Below, one piece after another: positions 62,831 through 64,000 of a stretch of 64,000 nt of DNA. Made by a program: the position numbers and the translations under genes. Under the pieces are notes generated by a model. The model had not been told where the DNA came from. It made no database searches and saw nothing but the letters and a program-made list of their open reading frames with translations. Numbering within the stretch: position 1 is the first letter of the stretch; each line of letters starts with the position of its first letter. Source of the stretch: Sarcophilus harrisii (taxonomy: Eukaryota > Chordata > Mammalia > Dasyuromorphia > Dasyuridae); the NCBI RefSeq assembly GCF_902635505.1, contig NC_045427.1, positions 58,616,539-58,680,538 of the forward strand, written 5' to 3'.

Positions 62831-64000
62831 GTGCCATAGGAATTCATTTCCATTTGAGTTTGATGTAACTGATTCACAGATTGGACAATTGATTGAATAT
62901 GGAGAGTGAGGGAGTGTGAAGGATCAAAGATTACACTGAATTGTTGAATCTGAGACAGGAAAAATTTAGAAATGGGGGAAACTTTAGAGAGAGAGAGAGA
63001 ATTTGAATTCTGTTTTGTAAATGTTTCACTTTAACATTTATAGGGAGACTAGTGGACAGTTATTGACATTCATTCTCAAAGAGAACCAGAGATGTGCAAA
63101 CTGCTCCTCTTCTGTACTAAATTCAAGAGGGAAAGAGTAGGGCTTGGTCTCATGTCCTTTCTGATTCTTCCCAGCTGCAGATCTGTGTGTCTATTATATA
63201 TGATGTAATCCAAATTGGTGCTACATGATTGAAGGTAGAGATACTGTAGCACGATATACAAGGTGTTCCAAAAATCTTAATGTGGTGTTTTCTAAGCAAA
63301 GAAATCTATTTCTCCGAGTCAATAACAAAACTAGAACGAGAGAATGTGTCCATAGGATGACAGAGACCAGACAATACAGTGTGAAGGAGCTGTCCCATTG
63401 AGACTGAAGTAAGAGTCTCTCACTGGAAATTCCCTGAAGTCTCTAGTGTGGTCAGCTGGGAGTGGGAACATGCCAGTTCTGCTCATCGGGAGGAAGAATT
63501 ATTACTCCAGGACAATATAAGCTCCTTGAGGTCAGGCACTGTTTTGTTTATATCTCTAGGATTATTATGATAATTCCTTGAGTATCAAACGCATTGGCTG
63601 ACTGCTTGGTGAATGAAATGGTGTTAACTGACTCTACAGTTGTAGTCTGTTTCTGTGGGGATCAGATGCACCCCTGCTAAGGTGGTAAACTCCTTGAGAC
63701 CATTTCTCCTCTGTCTTGATTGGCGCCTAGCCAGGACAGGGCACTCAGGGCATCCTTCCCAAGTGGATGTCTGCTCTTGTATGGCATAGATGGACAAAAT
63801 GAAGATACAGAAGCCCAGATACACTGAAAGGAAAGACTGTATGAGAGGAAGAGCCTGGATTTGGCTACTCATTCTTCCTCTTCCCTTCTCTGGGTCTCAG
63901 TTCTTCCTCTTCTAAAATGAGGGGTTGAGTCCCTAAAGTCCCTACTGGCTCTAATATTCTTTGCTCTGGGTGTGAACATTTCTTGTACTAAAACCCATAG
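62831..64000. other. TK2 intron 3, mostly unassigned
   Basis: Contains a short (GA)n run near 62985, a CAAGGTGTTCCAAAAATC motif at about 63259 resembling a mariner terminal repeat, and an L2-like tail at 63515-63610 (AGCTCCTTGAGGTCAGGCAC). No TK2 exon was recognised. Confidence 0.5.

Noticed and set aside
1-64000. A previously undescribed multi-gene system
   Set aside because: The only host genes supported are TK2, CKLF and CMTM1 in known synteny; everything else is explained by repeats or lacks coding signal.

Overview
The window is vertebrate nuclear DNA from a mammal, almost certainly a marsupial. Genes are split by GT-AG introns, and the intergenic space is packed with L1, half-L1, L2, MIR, RTE (BovB-like) and tRNA-derived SINE copies of marsupial type. 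There are no bacterial, plasmid or phage features. The abundant 'GGGGCAGCTAGGTGGCGCAG' SINE family hints at an Australian lineage, but this is weak evidence.

Three host genes are present in the arrangement known from human 16q21-q22 (TK2 / CKLF / CMTM1). CMTM1 (minus) has coding exons at 13547-13410, 10802-10644 and 3360-3262; its last exon is not seen and probably lies left of base 1. CKLF (minus) is complete in four coding exons: 34612-34523, 26137-25979, 22184-22089 and 20094-19903. TK2 (plus) has its first three coding exons at 44171-44366, 48997-49034 and 55169-55243; the rest lies to the right. CKLF and TK2 are head to head with 9.5 kb between start codons. Each first exon sits in a GC/CpG-rich stretch. 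CKLF and CMTM1 encode MARVEL-type four-helix membrane proteins. TK2 encodes the mitochondrial deoxyribonucleoside kinase, and its P-loop is intact.

Layout: 1-3.3 kb, L2/MIR and a CT-rich microsatellite around the far CMTM1 intron. 3.3-13.5 kb, CMTM1 with antisense L1 and two opposed L1/HAL1 ORF1 fossils. 13.5-19.9 kb, CMTM1-CKLF spacer holding a nested repeat block (14.4-16.0 kb) and an antisense L1 split by a SINE. 19.9-34.6 kb, CKLF; intron 2 carries a target-site-flanked L1 end and a solo LTR, and intron 1 carries an unidentified 390-bp direct duplication. 34.6-44.2 kb, CKLF-TK2 spacer with L1 debris, a 730-bp polypyrimidine tract and a hAT MITE. 44.2-64 kb, TK2 introns with a degenerate tandem repeat, further MITE copies, a short LTR provirus with a tRNA-Glu primer site, and solo LTRs.

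Most open reading frames of 60-130 codons are chance or repeat-derived; several begin at non-ATG codons. I found no RNA genes, CRISPR arrays or candidate novel multi-gene system. The most useful observations are the divergent CKLF C-terminus (human CC motif absent, basic His/Ser/Arg tail present), the nested repeat stratigraphy, and the unexplained duplication in CKLF intron 1.
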